Shown here piece after piece: positions 43,054-51,666 of a DNA stretch of 64,000 nt. This DNA comes from Nonlabens arenilitoris. Its GTDB lineage: Bacteria > Bacteroidota > Bacteroidia > Flavobacteriales > Flavobacteriaceae. The stretch lies in assembly GCF_002954765.1 (NCBI RefSeq), contig NZ_MTPW01000001.1, forward strand, positions 2,369,501 to 2,433,500, written 5' to 3'. Position 1 is the first letter of the stretch. Each line of letters starts with the position of its first letter. The position numbers were made by a program, and so were the translations under genes. Below the pieces are notes generated by a model. That model did no database searches. It was not told where the DNA came from and saw nothing but the letters and a program-made list of their open reading frames with translations.

Positions 43054-44156
43054 ATACACTACTATTAATCAGTTTAATAGCCTGTAAAGATGAAGGTGGA
43101 GAACAACAAGTAGTAATCATCGATAAGATTGCAACACCGCAACTTCTTCTAGATCAGGCTAACAATCTCGCGGAACTACCTTTACATTGTATTGAGACTG
43201 AGTATCCTAATAAAATGGGGCATGTTACCGCAGCACCAGAAGACCAAAAACGACCAACAGAACAGCATCCTGTTTTCTACGGCTGTTTTGACTGGCATAG
43301 TGCAGTACACGGCTACTGGAGTGCTGTAACTTTAATAAAGCAGTTTCCAGAACTTGAGGCTAGAGAAGAATTGCTAGCAAAAATAAAACGCAATCTTACC
43401 ACAGAGAATATCGCGGTCGAAATAGCGTACTTAAATACGGAGAATAATAAAACATTTGAACGCACTTATGGATGGGCATGGTTGCTCAAACTACAACAAG
43501 AACTAGACACTTGGGAAAATCCTCAAGGACAAGAACTAGCTCAAATTCTTCAACCATTAAGTGATGTCGTTATAGAGCGATATACAGACTACTTACCTAA
43601 ACTTAATTATGCTATAAGAGTAGGTGAGCATTCTAACACAGCATTTGGGATGGTATTTGCCTGGGATTATGCAACACATGCCGGTGAACTAGAATTGAAA
43701 GCAGCCATAGAGTCTAAGGCCAAAGAATTTTATATGAATGATACCGATTGTCCATTATCGTGGGAACCTAGCGGCTATGATTTCTTATCACCATGTCTTG
43801 AAGAAATAGATATTATGAGGCGCATTTTACCAGCCGCAGATTTCCATCAATGGGTTGCTGCGTTTATACCTCATATTCAAAATGGAAAATTAGATATAGA
43901 AATAGGTCGTGTTTCAGACCGTAGTGATGGTAAACTAGTACATATCGATGGACTTAACCTCAGTCGTGCATGGGTACTTTATGGATTGATAAGTCAGTAT
44001 CCACAGCAATATGCTGCATTACAAGAAACTGCAGATGCACATTTGACCAATACGATACCTAATCTGGTAGCAGACGACTATGCCGGTGGACATTGGTTGG
44101 GTAGCTTTGCTATTTATGCTTTACAAAATGCATCGCATGTTCCAGAAGATCTTTAA
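43038..44156 (+). CDS. DUF2891 family lipoprotein
   Basis: A lipoprotein (lipobox LIAC, Cys16) of 372 residues. The DUF2891 hallmark is clear: HPVFYGCFDWHSAVHGYWS, then TFERTYGWAWLLKLQ, GEHSNTAFGMVFAWDYA and WEPSGYDFLSPCLEE. The family is predicted to be an alpha/alpha-barrel enzyme without a proven activity. Its 3' end overlaps the transporter start by 20 bp, tying it to the 5-oxoprolinase genes. The start codon sits in a hairpin (43002-43053). Confidence 0.88.
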   Translation: MKHFFYTLLLISLIACKDEGGEQQVVIIDKIATPQLLLDQANNLAELPLHCIETEYPNKMGHVTAAPEDQKRPTEQHPVFYGCFDWHSAVHGYWSAVTLIKQFPELEAREELLAKIKRNLTTENIAVEIAYLNTENNKTFERTYGWAWLLKLQQELDTWENPQGQELAQILQPLSDVVIERYTDYLPKLNYAIRVGEHSNTAFGMVFAWDYATHAGELELKAAIESKAKEFYMNDTDCPLSWEPSGYDFLSPCLEEIDIMRRILPAADFHQWVAAFIPHIQNGKLDIEIGRVSDRSDGKLVHIDGLNLSRAWVLYGLISQYPQQYAALQETADAHLTNTIPNLVADDYAGGHWLGSFAIYALQNASHVPEDL

Positions 44157-45333
44157 AAATATAGGTCCTGGAACTTTAGTAGCTGCGGCTTTTATAGGTC
44201 CTGGAACAGTTACTGTTTGTACTCTTGCAGGCGCAAACTATGGTTATAGCCTGCTTTGGGCGATGCTGCTTTCTATTTTTGCGACGATTGTATTGCAAGA
44301 GATGGCTGCCCGATTAGGGTTGATTACTGGTAAAGGATTACCGGAAATATTGCACAGTACAATAAGCAATAAAATAATTAGAATGGCAATAGTTATTCTA
44401 GTACTAGCAGCCATTGCGGTTGGTAATGCGGCTTATGAAGCAGGTAATATTTCTGGTGGTGTGCTGGGTTTAAATATCATATTCGGTACACATTGGTATT
44501 TTCCATTATTACTAGGATTGATTGCTTTTTGTCTACTCATTTATGGAAATTATAAAGTATTAGAACGTGTATTAATCACGCTAGTAGTTATCATGGGAAT
44601 TTCATTTATAGCAACCGCAATAGCGATAGGACCAGACTTTAGTTTGATTTTAAAAGGTCTATTTATTCCATCCATTAATGAAGGTAATCTCTTAACTATA
44701 GTAGGCTTAATAGGTACCACAGTGGTGCCTTATAATCTTTTTTTACATGCGTCATTAGTAAGTGAGAAGTGGAATGACACAATGGATTTAAATGCCGTTA
44801 GAAAAGACACTATTATAAGTGTCATTTTAGGAGGATTAGTCTCTATGTCGATCATTGTTGCAGCAACAGCGTTACAATCCACTAGAGTCTCTACAGGAGC
44901 AGATGTAGCAAAAGCTCTTGAACCGATCTTTGGCGTGGCGTCAACTTACGTATTTTCTATCGGTATTTTAGCCGCCGGAATTACCAGTGCGATTACTGCG
45001 CCTCTTGCTGCTGCATATGTCGTTAAAGGTTGTCTAGGATGGCATGGTAATATGAAAAGTTGGTCTTTTAGAGCGGTATGGATGATTATACTAGCGCTAG
45101 GAGTGCTATTTTCTAGTATAGGTTTAAAGCCACTAGACATTATCACATTTGCTCAAATTGCAAATGGATTGTTATTACCCATTATCGCTATTCTATTATT
45201 ATGGCTGGTGAATCAAAAGTTTCTAGGTGCTTATCAAAATCGCAGTTGGCAAAACATTATGGCTCTTATCGTTATCGCAATAGCCATTATATTAGGTGCA
45301 AAAACACTTTTAAAGGTATTTGAAATTATCTGA
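44137..45333 (+). CDS. Nramp-superfamily transporter of the YcsG type, atypical metal site
   Basis: A membrane protein of 398 residues with 11 predicted TM helices and the Nramp fold. At the site of the canonical TM1 motif DPGN it reads IGPGTVT, and the TM6 MPHN motif reads VPYN, so the Asp and Met metal ligands are missing. The gene sits directly upstream of pxpABC, as ycsG sits beside the homologous ycsF-kipI-kipA genes in Bacillus. Cargo other than a transition metal is likely. I start at ATG 44137 (MFQKIFKNIGPGTL). Confidence 0.85.
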   Translation: MFQKIFKNIGPGTLVAAAFIGPGTVTVCTLAGANYGYSLLWAMLLSIFATIVLQEMAARLGLITGKGLPEILHSTISNKIIRMAIVILVLAAIAVGNAAYEAGNISGGVLGLNIIFGTHWYFPLLLGLIAFCLLIYGNYKVLERVLITLVVIMGISFIATAIAIGPDFSLILKGLFIPSINEGNLLTIVGLIGTTVVPYNLFLHASLVSEKWNDTMDLNAVRKDTIISVILGGLVSMSIIVAATALQSTRVSTGADVAKALEPIFGVASTYVFSIGILAAGITSAITAPLAAAYVVKGCLGWHGNMKSWSFRAVWMIILALGVLFSSIGLKPLDIITFAQIANGLLLPIIAILLLWLVNQKFLGAYQNRSWQNIMALIVIAIAIILGAKTLLKVFEII

Positions 45334-45334
45334 T

Positions 45335-46069
45335 ATGGTTACGATTGATGTTAATATGGACCTAGGTGAAGGAATGAATGTTGAAGGACAGGTTATGCCA
45401 TATATAAGTTCTTGTAATATTGCATGCGGTGGCCATTATGGAAATTATGATTCTATAAAAGAGACCTTGCTTTTAGCTCAAAAATATGGTGTCAAAACAG
45501 GTGCGCATCCTTCTTTTGAAGATCGAGAGAATTTTGGTCGAATTCATTTAGATTGGAATGAAGCACGCTTTCGCGAAAGCGTATCTAAACAAATCCAGCA
45601 ATTCCATGATGTAGCATTAGAGCTAGGAATGACTATGCATCACATCAAAATGCACGGTGCTTTATATCATGCAACAGCACACTTACCTGAATATGTTGAT
45701 TGGACAATTAAGTTGGTGAGAGACCAATATCCAGATGTTAAGTTATATGTACCATCTGACAGCTTAATAGAACAAGAATTAAAGAATCATAGATTGTCTT
45801 ATTTACAAGAGGCATTTGCTGACCGACGTTATGATGGTGATGGGAAATTAGTTCCTCGCAGTAAACCTAATGCGGTAATTGAAGATGTATCAAAGCTTGT
45901 TAATCAACTATCAATGATGGTTCATGAACATAAGGTGATTTGTATAGATGAGCAGGAAATCCCCTTAAATGCACAAACCTATTGTGTGCATGGAGATAAT
46001 CTATCGATAGTTCACAATTTTAATGAGGTAATTACTGCATTGAATTTAAATCGAATTAAAATTGGATAG
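45335..46069 (+). CDS. pxpA: 5-oxoprolinase subunit A (LamB/YcsF family)
   Basis: A 244-residue subunit of ATP-dependent 5-oxoprolinase, which opens 5-oxoproline (pyroglutamate) to glutamate. Family motifs are VNMDLGEG (start), SSCNIACGGHYG, GAHPSFEDRENFGR and HIKMHGALYH. The start is ATG 45335 (MVTIDVNMDLGEG), 1 bp after the transporter stop. A dispersed palindrome (45566-45581) is read as RFRES in the loop LDWNEARFRESVSK. Confidence 0.93.
   Translation: MVTIDVNMDLGEGMNVEGQVMPYISSCNIACGGHYGNYDSIKETLLLAQKYGVKTGAHPSFEDRENFGRIHLDWNEARFRESVSKQIQQFHDVALELGMTMHHIKMHGALYHATAHLPEYVDWTIKLVRDQYPDVKLYVPSDSLIEQELKNHRLSYLQEAFADRRYDGDGKLVPRSKPNAVIEDVSKLVNQLSMMVHEHKVICIDEQEIPLNAQTYCVHGDNLSIVHNFNEVITALNLNRIKIG
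45566..45581. repeat. Dispersed palindrome copy 9 (inside pxpA)
   Basis: Perfect CGCTTTCGCGAAAGCG with A/T flanks inside pxpA, read as RFRES. Confidence 0.95.
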
Positions 46070-46769
46070 CTTCATTGTATATCATCGATATAGTGAGAAT
46101 AGTTTACTGGTTACTATTGATATAGACACCGATGTGCAAGAATACCGTTCATACATTACGAGATTAATTAATGATCAATATGGACATAGGGTTGTATTGA
46201 ATCAAGGATTTAATTCTGTTCTCATTTTATGGCGTGAAGAGTCTGTAAATCAAACTTTGATAAATGAGGTAAAATTGTTATTAAAAGGCATAACTCCATC
46301 TCCAATGCGTGTTATCAATAAATGGAAATTACCGGTTTATTATGATTGTCTTTCCGCAGATATAAGAGCAGTATCAAAATATACAAATTTGGAAGTTGAC
46401 GAAATAATACGTCTACATCAACAAATAGTTTATTCGGTTCATTTTATGGGATTTTTGCCAGGATTTCCCTATCTAAAAGGGTTGTCTAAAGAACTAACTA
46501 TTCCTCGTAAGGCAATACCATCGCAAGCCGTAGAAATGGGATCTGTGGCTATTGCGGCAGGAATCTGTGGTATTTATCCACAAAACAGTCCTGGTGGCTG
46601 GTACGTACTAGGGAACTGTCCTGTACCACTTTTTAATAGAGAACGAGAACAACCTTTTTTATTATCTATCCATGATCAAGTTGAATTTTATGCAATAGAT
46701 AAGTCAACTTTTAAATATCTAAAACAACATTCAAGTCATCTAGACATTAATCAATTTATACATGGCTAG
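46062..46769 (+). CDS. pxpB: 5-oxoprolinase subunit B (KipI family)
   Basis: A 235-residue cyclophilin-like subunit with HFMGFLPGFPYLKGL and MGSVAIAAGICGIYPQNSPGGW, hallmarks of KipI/PxpB. It forms the catalytic complex with PxpA and PxpC. It seems to start from TTG at 46062, overlapping pxpA by 8 bp, and overlaps pxpC by 8 bp, so all three are translationally coupled. Confidence 0.92.
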   Translation: MDSFIVYHRYSENSLLVTIDIDTDVQEYRSYITRLINDQYGHRVVLNQGFNSVLILWREESVNQTLINEVKLLLKGITPSPMRVINKWKLPVYYDCLSADIRAVSKYTNLEVDEIIRLHQQIVYSVHFMGFLPGFPYLKGLSKELTIPRKAIPSQAVEMGSVAIAAGICGIYPQNSPGGWYVLGNCPVPLFNREREQPFLLSIHDQVEFYAIDKSTFKYLKQHSSHLDINQFIHG

Positions 46770-47601
46770 ACTAACTGTTCTTAATCCAGGTTTTCAATCA
46801 ACTGTACAAGATACGGGCAGATTTGCATATAGAGAATATGGTGTGCCACATAGTGGCGCCATGGATCTAGTTAGCTCGCGTCTAGCAAATCGATTATTAA
46901 ATAATAAGGATGATGATGCAGTAATCGAAATGACATTGTCCGGTGCCGAAATGATTTTTTCAGAGCCTACACAAATTGCAATCACTGGAGCACATTGTAA
47001 AATACAGGTACAACACAAGGTTTATAAAAGTCCTAGTGTGATAAGACTTAAAACAGGAGATGTAGTTAAAATAGGTCCTGCTATAGATGGTAATTTTATT
47101 TATTTAGGGATTAAGAACGGTTTTCAAACAGAATCATCTCTAGGTAGTCGATCTTACTATCCACATATTTTAGACAACGCATTACTTAAAAAAGGCGATC
47201 ACCTTTCATACCATCGAGCAGAAAAAAGTATAGAACTAATTGATGAAATCCCATCAAATTTAAACGCTAGTTTAAAAGCATATGCAGGTCCAGAATTTCA
47301 TTTGCTCAATAGAAAGCAGCAAGAACAGTTACTAGCGACCACTTTTACAGTATCAAATGAGTGGGATCGTATGGCTTATCAATTAAATGAAGTCATAGCT
47401 AACCATCTAGCAGCCATAAAAAGTAGTCCTGTATTACCAGGGACCATACAATTAACACCACAAGGTAGGTTAATTGTATTAATGAGAGATGCACAAACGA
47501 CAGGTGGTTATCCTAGAGTATTACAACTTACTGAAAAAGCGGTGAGTGCGATTAGTCAAAAAAGAGTTGGAGTATCTGTAGATTTTATAATTAAGAATTA
47601 A
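46762..47601 (+). CDS. pxpC: 5-oxoprolinase subunit C (KipA, biotin-dependent carboxylase-like)
   Basis: A 279-residue subunit with the family start TVLNPGFQSTVQDTGR and GVPHSGAMD, then SGAEMIF and GTIQLTPQGRLIVLMRDAQTTGGYPR. It completes the PxpABC complex. Last gene of the five-gene unit; no clear terminator follows before the yihY-type gene 86 bp downstream. Confidence 0.92.
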   Translation: MARLTVLNPGFQSTVQDTGRFAYREYGVPHSGAMDLVSSRLANRLLNNKDDDAVIEMTLSGAEMIFSEPTQIAITGAHCKIQVQHKVYKSPSVIRLKTGDVVKIGPAIDGNFIYLGIKNGFQTESSLGSRSYYPHILDNALLKKGDHLSYHRAEKSIELIDEIPSNLNASLKAYAGPEFHLLNRKQQEQLLATTFTVSNEWDRMAYQLNEVIANHLAAIKSSPVLPGTIQLTPQGRLIVLMRDAQTTGGYPRVLQLTEKAVSAISQKRVGVSVDFIIKN

Positions 47602-47687
47602 TAGATTTTTAAGTTAAACTATATCTAATGCTATTGGAATACTTAAGATTACTTCTTTAATTCGTAGTAACATGCTTAAAAGAAACA

Positions 47688-48674
47688 ATGTCTCTGCAAA
47701 AATTTAAATGGCTTCATTTGCCGTCCATTTTATGGGAAAGTGCAAAAAAATGGAATGATGATGATGTGTGGCAATTAAGTGCTAGCGTTGCTTATTATAC
47801 CATACTTGCCTTACCAGGATTGCTAGTCATTATGATTAACATCGTAGGAGCGGTATGGGATACTGAAATTGCCACAGGTAGATTAACCTCTAGCCTTACA
47901 TCATTAATAGGGTATGATAGTGCCGAAAGTATCAATGGAATTTTACAAGCCGCAAGTCGCGATTCAGACAGTTGGTTTGCAAAAATTGTTGGGATATCGA
48001 CATTAGTTTTTGCGGCTACCGGTGTCTTTTACCAGTTGCAGCTATCTCTAAATAAAATATGGAAGCTTAAAATTAACCCCAAAACACCGTGGTGGAAAAT
48101 CATTACGGATCGCGTAAAGAGTTTTGGATTTATTCTCGTTCTAGGGTTTTTAATACTTATTAGTTTTATACTATCTGCAGTTATAGGGATTTTACAAGAC
48201 TGGATACAAATTCACATTGCAGATTATTTAGGACAACTAGCTCTAGTGGTCAATTACATCGTTTCCTTGGCAATTATTTCATTTCTGTTTGGGTTGATGT
48301 TTAGATACTTACCAGATGCACGTCTTAAATGGGATATGGTCTGGCCAGGCGCTTTACTAACCGGTATTTTATTTGAAACAGGTAAATTTTTATTAGAAAT
48401 TTATTTCACACAGTCCTCTCCAGCTAGTGCTTATGGTGCAGCAGGTCTTATCGTACTTTTGCTTTTATGGGTTTCTTACTCGTCCTTAATACTTTTTTAT
48501 GGGGCCGAGTTTATTAAAGTATATGCATCACGTTATGGTCATGGAATATCTCCTAGTTCAAAATCCTTAAAATATAGAGAGGAACTAATCATTACCGATA
48601 AAGGAGAAGATGTTACTGAGATGGAAATTGAAGAATTGATCAACTCAGATGACAACCCTATTGTAGATCGTTAG
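47688..48674 (+). CDS. YihY/BrkB family membrane protein
   Basis: A 328-residue membrane protein of the YihY/virulence factor BrkB family with six TM helices. The motifs LSASVAYYTILALPGLLVI, LVFAATGVFYQLQLSLNKIW and SSPASAYGAAGLIVLLLLWVSYSSLILFYGAEF are characteristic. The C-terminal ~55 residues are a polar cytosolic tail. Its molecular role is not settled for the family. A dispersed palindrome starts 3 bp after the stop codon. Confidence 0.9.
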   Translation: MSLQKFKWLHLPSILWESAKKWNDDDVWQLSASVAYYTILALPGLLVIMINIVGAVWDTEIATGRLTSSLTSLIGYDSAESINGILQAASRDSDSWFAKIVGISTLVFAATGVFYQLQLSLNKIWKLKINPKTPWWKIITDRVKSFGFILVLGFLILISFILSAVIGILQDWIQIHIADYLGQLALVVNYIVSLAIISFLFGLMFRYLPDARLKWDMVWPGALLTGILFETGKFLLEIYFTQSSPASAYGAAGLIVLLLLWVSYSSLILFYGAEFIKVYASRYGHGISPSSKSLKYREELIITDKGEDVTEMEIEELINSDDNPIVDR

Positions 48675-48676
48675 TA

Positions 48677-48692
48677 CGCTTTCGCGAAAGCG
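48677..48692. repeat. Dispersed palindrome copy 10 (after yihY-type gene)
   Basis: Perfect CGCTTTCGCGAAAGCG; flanks AGTA / TACT extend the pairing if two mismatched bases are allowed, giving a strong stem immediately after the stop codon. Confidence 0.95.
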
Positions 48693-48860
48693 TTACTAAA
48701 TAAATCAAACCAGCCAAAACTGCTCAATGTAACAGTACCTATTATATGGTGGATATACTTTTCATACCAGATACTTTAGGTAGCTGACTACATAACAGAT
48801 GTGTTTAAACAACTGTTTTAATGTGAAAATACTTGTTGAAACTTCTAAAAAGTGAGTTAA

Positions 48861-48878
48861 TTCTTAATATATTAAGAA
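48861..48878. promoter_or_regulatory. 18-bp perfect palindrome upstream of stress genes
   Basis: TTCTTAATA-TATTAAGAA, a perfect dyad 37 bp before the start of the PNPOx-like gene, in operator position. The cognate regulator is unknown. Confidence 0.5.
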
Positions 48879-48915
48879 AGTTACTGATGATAGATCTGTA
48901 TATTGAAAATAAAAA

Positions 48916-49416
48916 ATGAGTACAGAAAACCTTTACCAAAAAGAAGCCTTAGAGAAATATCTAGAATTATCTAGATCAATTGAGACCAGCATGATGCTTA
49001 CTAATTTAGGGTCAAAGCCAGTGGACAGTATACCGATGACTCCTAAAAGGATAAATGATAACGGCTCCATACTATTCTTCAGTAAAAGCACGAGTGATCA
49101 TAATAAAAACATTGAAAATGATCCAGATACTCAATTAATTTTTAGTAATGTGAAGTCTAAAGAGTTTTTAAGTGTTTATGGAACCACTACTATTAGTAAA
49201 GACCCAATATTAATTGAAGAGCTGTATGGAAACCTGGATAACAATTGGTTTAAAGGAAAAGATGACCCAACAATAACAGTGTTGACCTTCACACCACAGC
49301 AGGCGCAATATTGGGATACTAAGACGAATTCAATTGTAACCCTTGCAAAATTAGCGTACACAGCTATCACCGGTGATGAGACAGAAATAGGAACTAGTGG
49401 AAGTTTAAAATTATAA
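48916..49416 (+). CDS. General stress protein, pyridoxamine 5'-phosphate oxidase-like
   Basis: A 166-residue split-barrel flavin-binding fold protein of the general stress protein 26 group. It shows ETSMMLTNLG, SILFFSKSTSDHNKNIENDP and QAQYWDTKTN, matching the FMN-binding barrel layout of that group. A redox or flavin-sequestering role is assumed for the family. Its stop codon overlaps the ATG of the hemerythrin gene by one base, so both are coupled, fitting a stress or oxygen-sensing pair. Confidence 0.85.
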   Translation: MSTENLYQKEALEKYLELSRSIETSMMLTNLGSKPVDSIPMTPKRINDNGSILFFSKSTSDHNKNIENDPDTQLIFSNVKSKEFLSVYGTTTISKDPILIEELYGNLDNNWFKGKDDPTITVLTFTPQQAQYWDTKTNSIVTLAKLAYTAITGDETEIGTSGSLKL

Positions 49417-49862
49417 TGACAACGGATATGAATATTTTTGAAGCCCTTAGAAAAGATCACGAGATACAAAGAGAACTTTGTGATCAACTAGTCCATACAT
49501 CTGGAGACACCGCATTAAGAAAAAACATGTTTGAAAAATTAAAACACGAGTTGGCTATACATGCAGACGCTGAGGAAAGACATTTTTATGTACCATTGAT
49601 TGAGTCTGATCTCACACAAGAAAAAGCTAGACATAGCATTGCTGAGCATCACGAGATGGATGAGTTAGTTGAAAAACTAGAAGAAACAGACATGGATAGC
49701 AGTGCCTGGCTTAAATACATGAAGGAGCTGGCGCATCAAGTAGAACATCATCTTGATGAAGAAGAGCAAGAAGTCTTTCAACTTGCTGGTAAAGCTTTAA
49801 AGGAAAAAGAGAAAACCAGCTTAGCAAAAGATTATCTCAAATTTATGGAACAAAATAGATAG
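49416..49862 (+). CDS. Hemerythrin HHE domain protein
   Basis: A 148-residue four-helix bundle with hemerythrin-type ligands: KDHEIQRELC, HADAEERHFYV, AEHHEMDEL and HHLDEEEQEVF supply the His and Glu residues of a di-iron site. Such proteins bind O2 or respond to oxidative and nitrosative stress. Coupled to the PNPOx-like gene and ended by a strong terminator. Confidence 0.88.
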   Translation: MTTDMNIFEALRKDHEIQRELCDQLVHTSGDTALRKNMFEKLKHELAIHADAEERHFYVPLIESDLTQEKARHSIAEHHEMDELVEKLEETDMDSSAWLKYMKELAHQVEHHLDEEEQEVFQLAGKALKEKEKTSLAKDYLKFMEQNR

Positions 49863-49882
49863 CAACTATTCTAATTCTTAAT

Positions 49883-49915
49883 AAAAAAAATCCGATCATT
49901 TGATCGGATTTTTTT
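49883..49915. terminator. Bidirectional terminator after hemerythrin gene
   Basis: AAAAATCCGATC / GATCGGATTTTT around ATTT, with T runs on both strands. Confidence 0.9.
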
Positions 49916-50039
49916 ATAAATAGCTTTCAAAGCGTGAAGATGATGGAGTGTTATTCACGTCGTCTTCATAATCCTCATGATCATCGATAGTCTTACGCTT
50001 GTAATCGCTGTAGCCGTTTGGTGAAAATGTGTGATTCAT
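49914..50039 (-). CDS. Possible small polar protein (41 residues)
   Basis: A 41-codon frame, very polar and acidic (YSDYKRKTIDDHEDYEDDVNN), preceded on its strand by an A-rich stretch usual before Bacteroidota starts. It ends within the bidirectional terminator. I know no family; it may be a real small protein or chance. Confidence 0.4.
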   Translation of the reverse strand: MNHTFSPNGYSDYKRKTIDDHEDYEDDVNNTPSSSRFESYL

Positions 50040-50140
50040 CTTTTTTTTTATAAAATTAAAAGATATCTATATTTCAAATTTTTAATAATTTCTTAATTGA
50101 TATGGAATTAACATAAATAAGGAAATAGCTTAACATCTAA

Positions 50141-51544
50141 TCATAATTCAACAGCATTCTCTTCATAAATCACATTTTGCTCGCCATATTTTTTAAGGTA
50201 AGCTCTTATAATTTGATTGGTATGAAAGTTTGCCACTTTGCGTTCTATGAAATCTTCACAGTCAGATAAAGAATTGATGGTCGCATAGCGATCAATATAT
50301 CCATATCCTTGATATTCACCACCTTTTATAAGTATAAAACAAGATTCTTCATGAGTTCTACCAGGCTGTTTGATGATATAATTAGGATTTTGATTATGTA
50401 ATGATTCTATCGCCTGTTGTGCACGCAAGTTGTATAAAGAAACAAGCTCTTCTTTCTTACATACACCTTTGCAGTTCTTTAATTTATAATGTGATGTACA
50501 ATCTTCTTGAGTTTTAAAACTACAATATCGAGGACATAGATTATGATTTGCACATAATTGTTCTAGTTGTTCTACCGCATGAGCGCGATTATAATGCGTC
50601 ACGACAGAATAATCATAGGACTTAACTAATCCTACCGCAAATTGAATAATCCCTAGCTGATTTTTATAATGAAGGATTTGATAGGCTGGTTTAGGCTTTT
50701 TTTGAACCACATTAAAACGTGGATAGTGCTTTTTAATTAAATCAGATTCCTGCAGCAATGCAACCAGTTCATTACCCGTCACAATATGGTCAATGTAAAA
50801 AATCTCTTGACACATCAAGTAAGACTTAGACGTCTTAGAATAGAAATGAGATAATACTCTTTTACGTATGTTGATGGCCTTACCTATATAAATGATTTTA
50901 TGACCTTTATCTTTAAAAATATAAACACCAGCGGTTTCGGGTAGTTCGTCAAACTGTGATCTTTCTAAATGTGGTGGAAAGGTACCTTCTTTAAAAGTTC
51001 CTTTCACAAATTTGTCAAACACAGCACCATCCTTATCCATGGTAAGTAATTTTTGAAAAAGGATAACGGTCGCATCGGTATCACCTTCAGCACGATGTCT
51101 ATTGATCAATGGAATGTCTATTGCATCACATAATTTACCGAGGCTATAAGAATTTATACCAGGTATTAATTCTCTAGATAATCTTACCGTGCATAATTTT
51201 TTACGTTTAAAATCGTGGTCTATTCTTTTAAACTCGTTGCGCAATACATTGTAGTCAAAGTTGACATTATGAGCTACAAAAATGCAATCTTTTGTAAAAT
51301 TCAAGATGTCCTCAGCCACATCTGCAAATACTGGCGCACTGGCTACCATAGCATTATCAATACCAGTTAAAGTCGTAATGTAATCTGGGATTAAAACTTC
51401 TGGATCTATTAAAGAGCTGTATTTATCCAGAATGGTATCGCCGCGCATGCGTACTATGCAAATCTCGGTCATACGATTACCGCTCATACGGTTACCAGTA
51501 GTCTCTATGTCAACGACACAATATAAATTTTCAAGATGATTCAA
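50141..51544 (-). CDS. DnaQ-type exonuclease fused to GIY-YIG nuclease (Cho/UvrC-like)
   Basis: A 467-residue protein. Residues 1-~170 are a DEDD exonuclease like DNA polymerase III epsilon: ExoI VVDIETTG, ExoII AHNVNFDYNVL, ExoIII HRAEGDTDAT. Residues ~200-280 are a UvrC-type GIY-YIG nuclease (ETAGVYIFKDKGHKIIYIGKAINIRKRVLSHF). The rest includes a Cys cluster (CPRYCSFKTQEDC, CKGVC) that may bind metal. The fusion is known in several bacterial groups and is thought to act in DNA repair. Monocistronic. Confidence 0.9.
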   Translation of the reverse strand: MNHLENLYCVVDIETTGNRMSGNRMTEICIVRMRGDTILDKYSSLIDPEVLIPDYITTLTGIDNAMVASAPVFADVAEDILNFTKDCIFVAHNVNFDYNVLRNEFKRIDHDFKRKKLCTVRLSRELIPGINSYSLGKLCDAIDIPLINRHRAEGDTDATVILFQKLLTMDKDGAVFDKFVKGTFKEGTFPPHLERSQFDELPETAGVYIFKDKGHKIIYIGKAINIRKRVLSHFYSKTSKSYLMCQEIFYIDHIVTGNELVALLQESDLIKKHYPRFNVVQKKPKPAYQILHYKNQLGIIQFAVGLVKSYDYSVVTHYNRAHAVEQLEQLCANHNLCPRYCSFKTQEDCTSHYKLKNCKGVCKKEELVSLYNLRAQQAIESLHNQNPNYIIKQPGRTHEESCFILIKGGEYQGYGYIDRYATINSLSDCEDFIERKVANFHTNQIIRAYLKKYGEQNVIYEENAVEL

Positions 51545-51666
51545 ATGCTGTTATTTGGAAATGTTCCAAAATTATGGAATAATTCCAGCTAATATAGCTT
51601 CAATTGAATTTTTAACATATAGCTAAAATCCAGCACGAACTACGAGAATCATCCTTGCTCAAGAAT

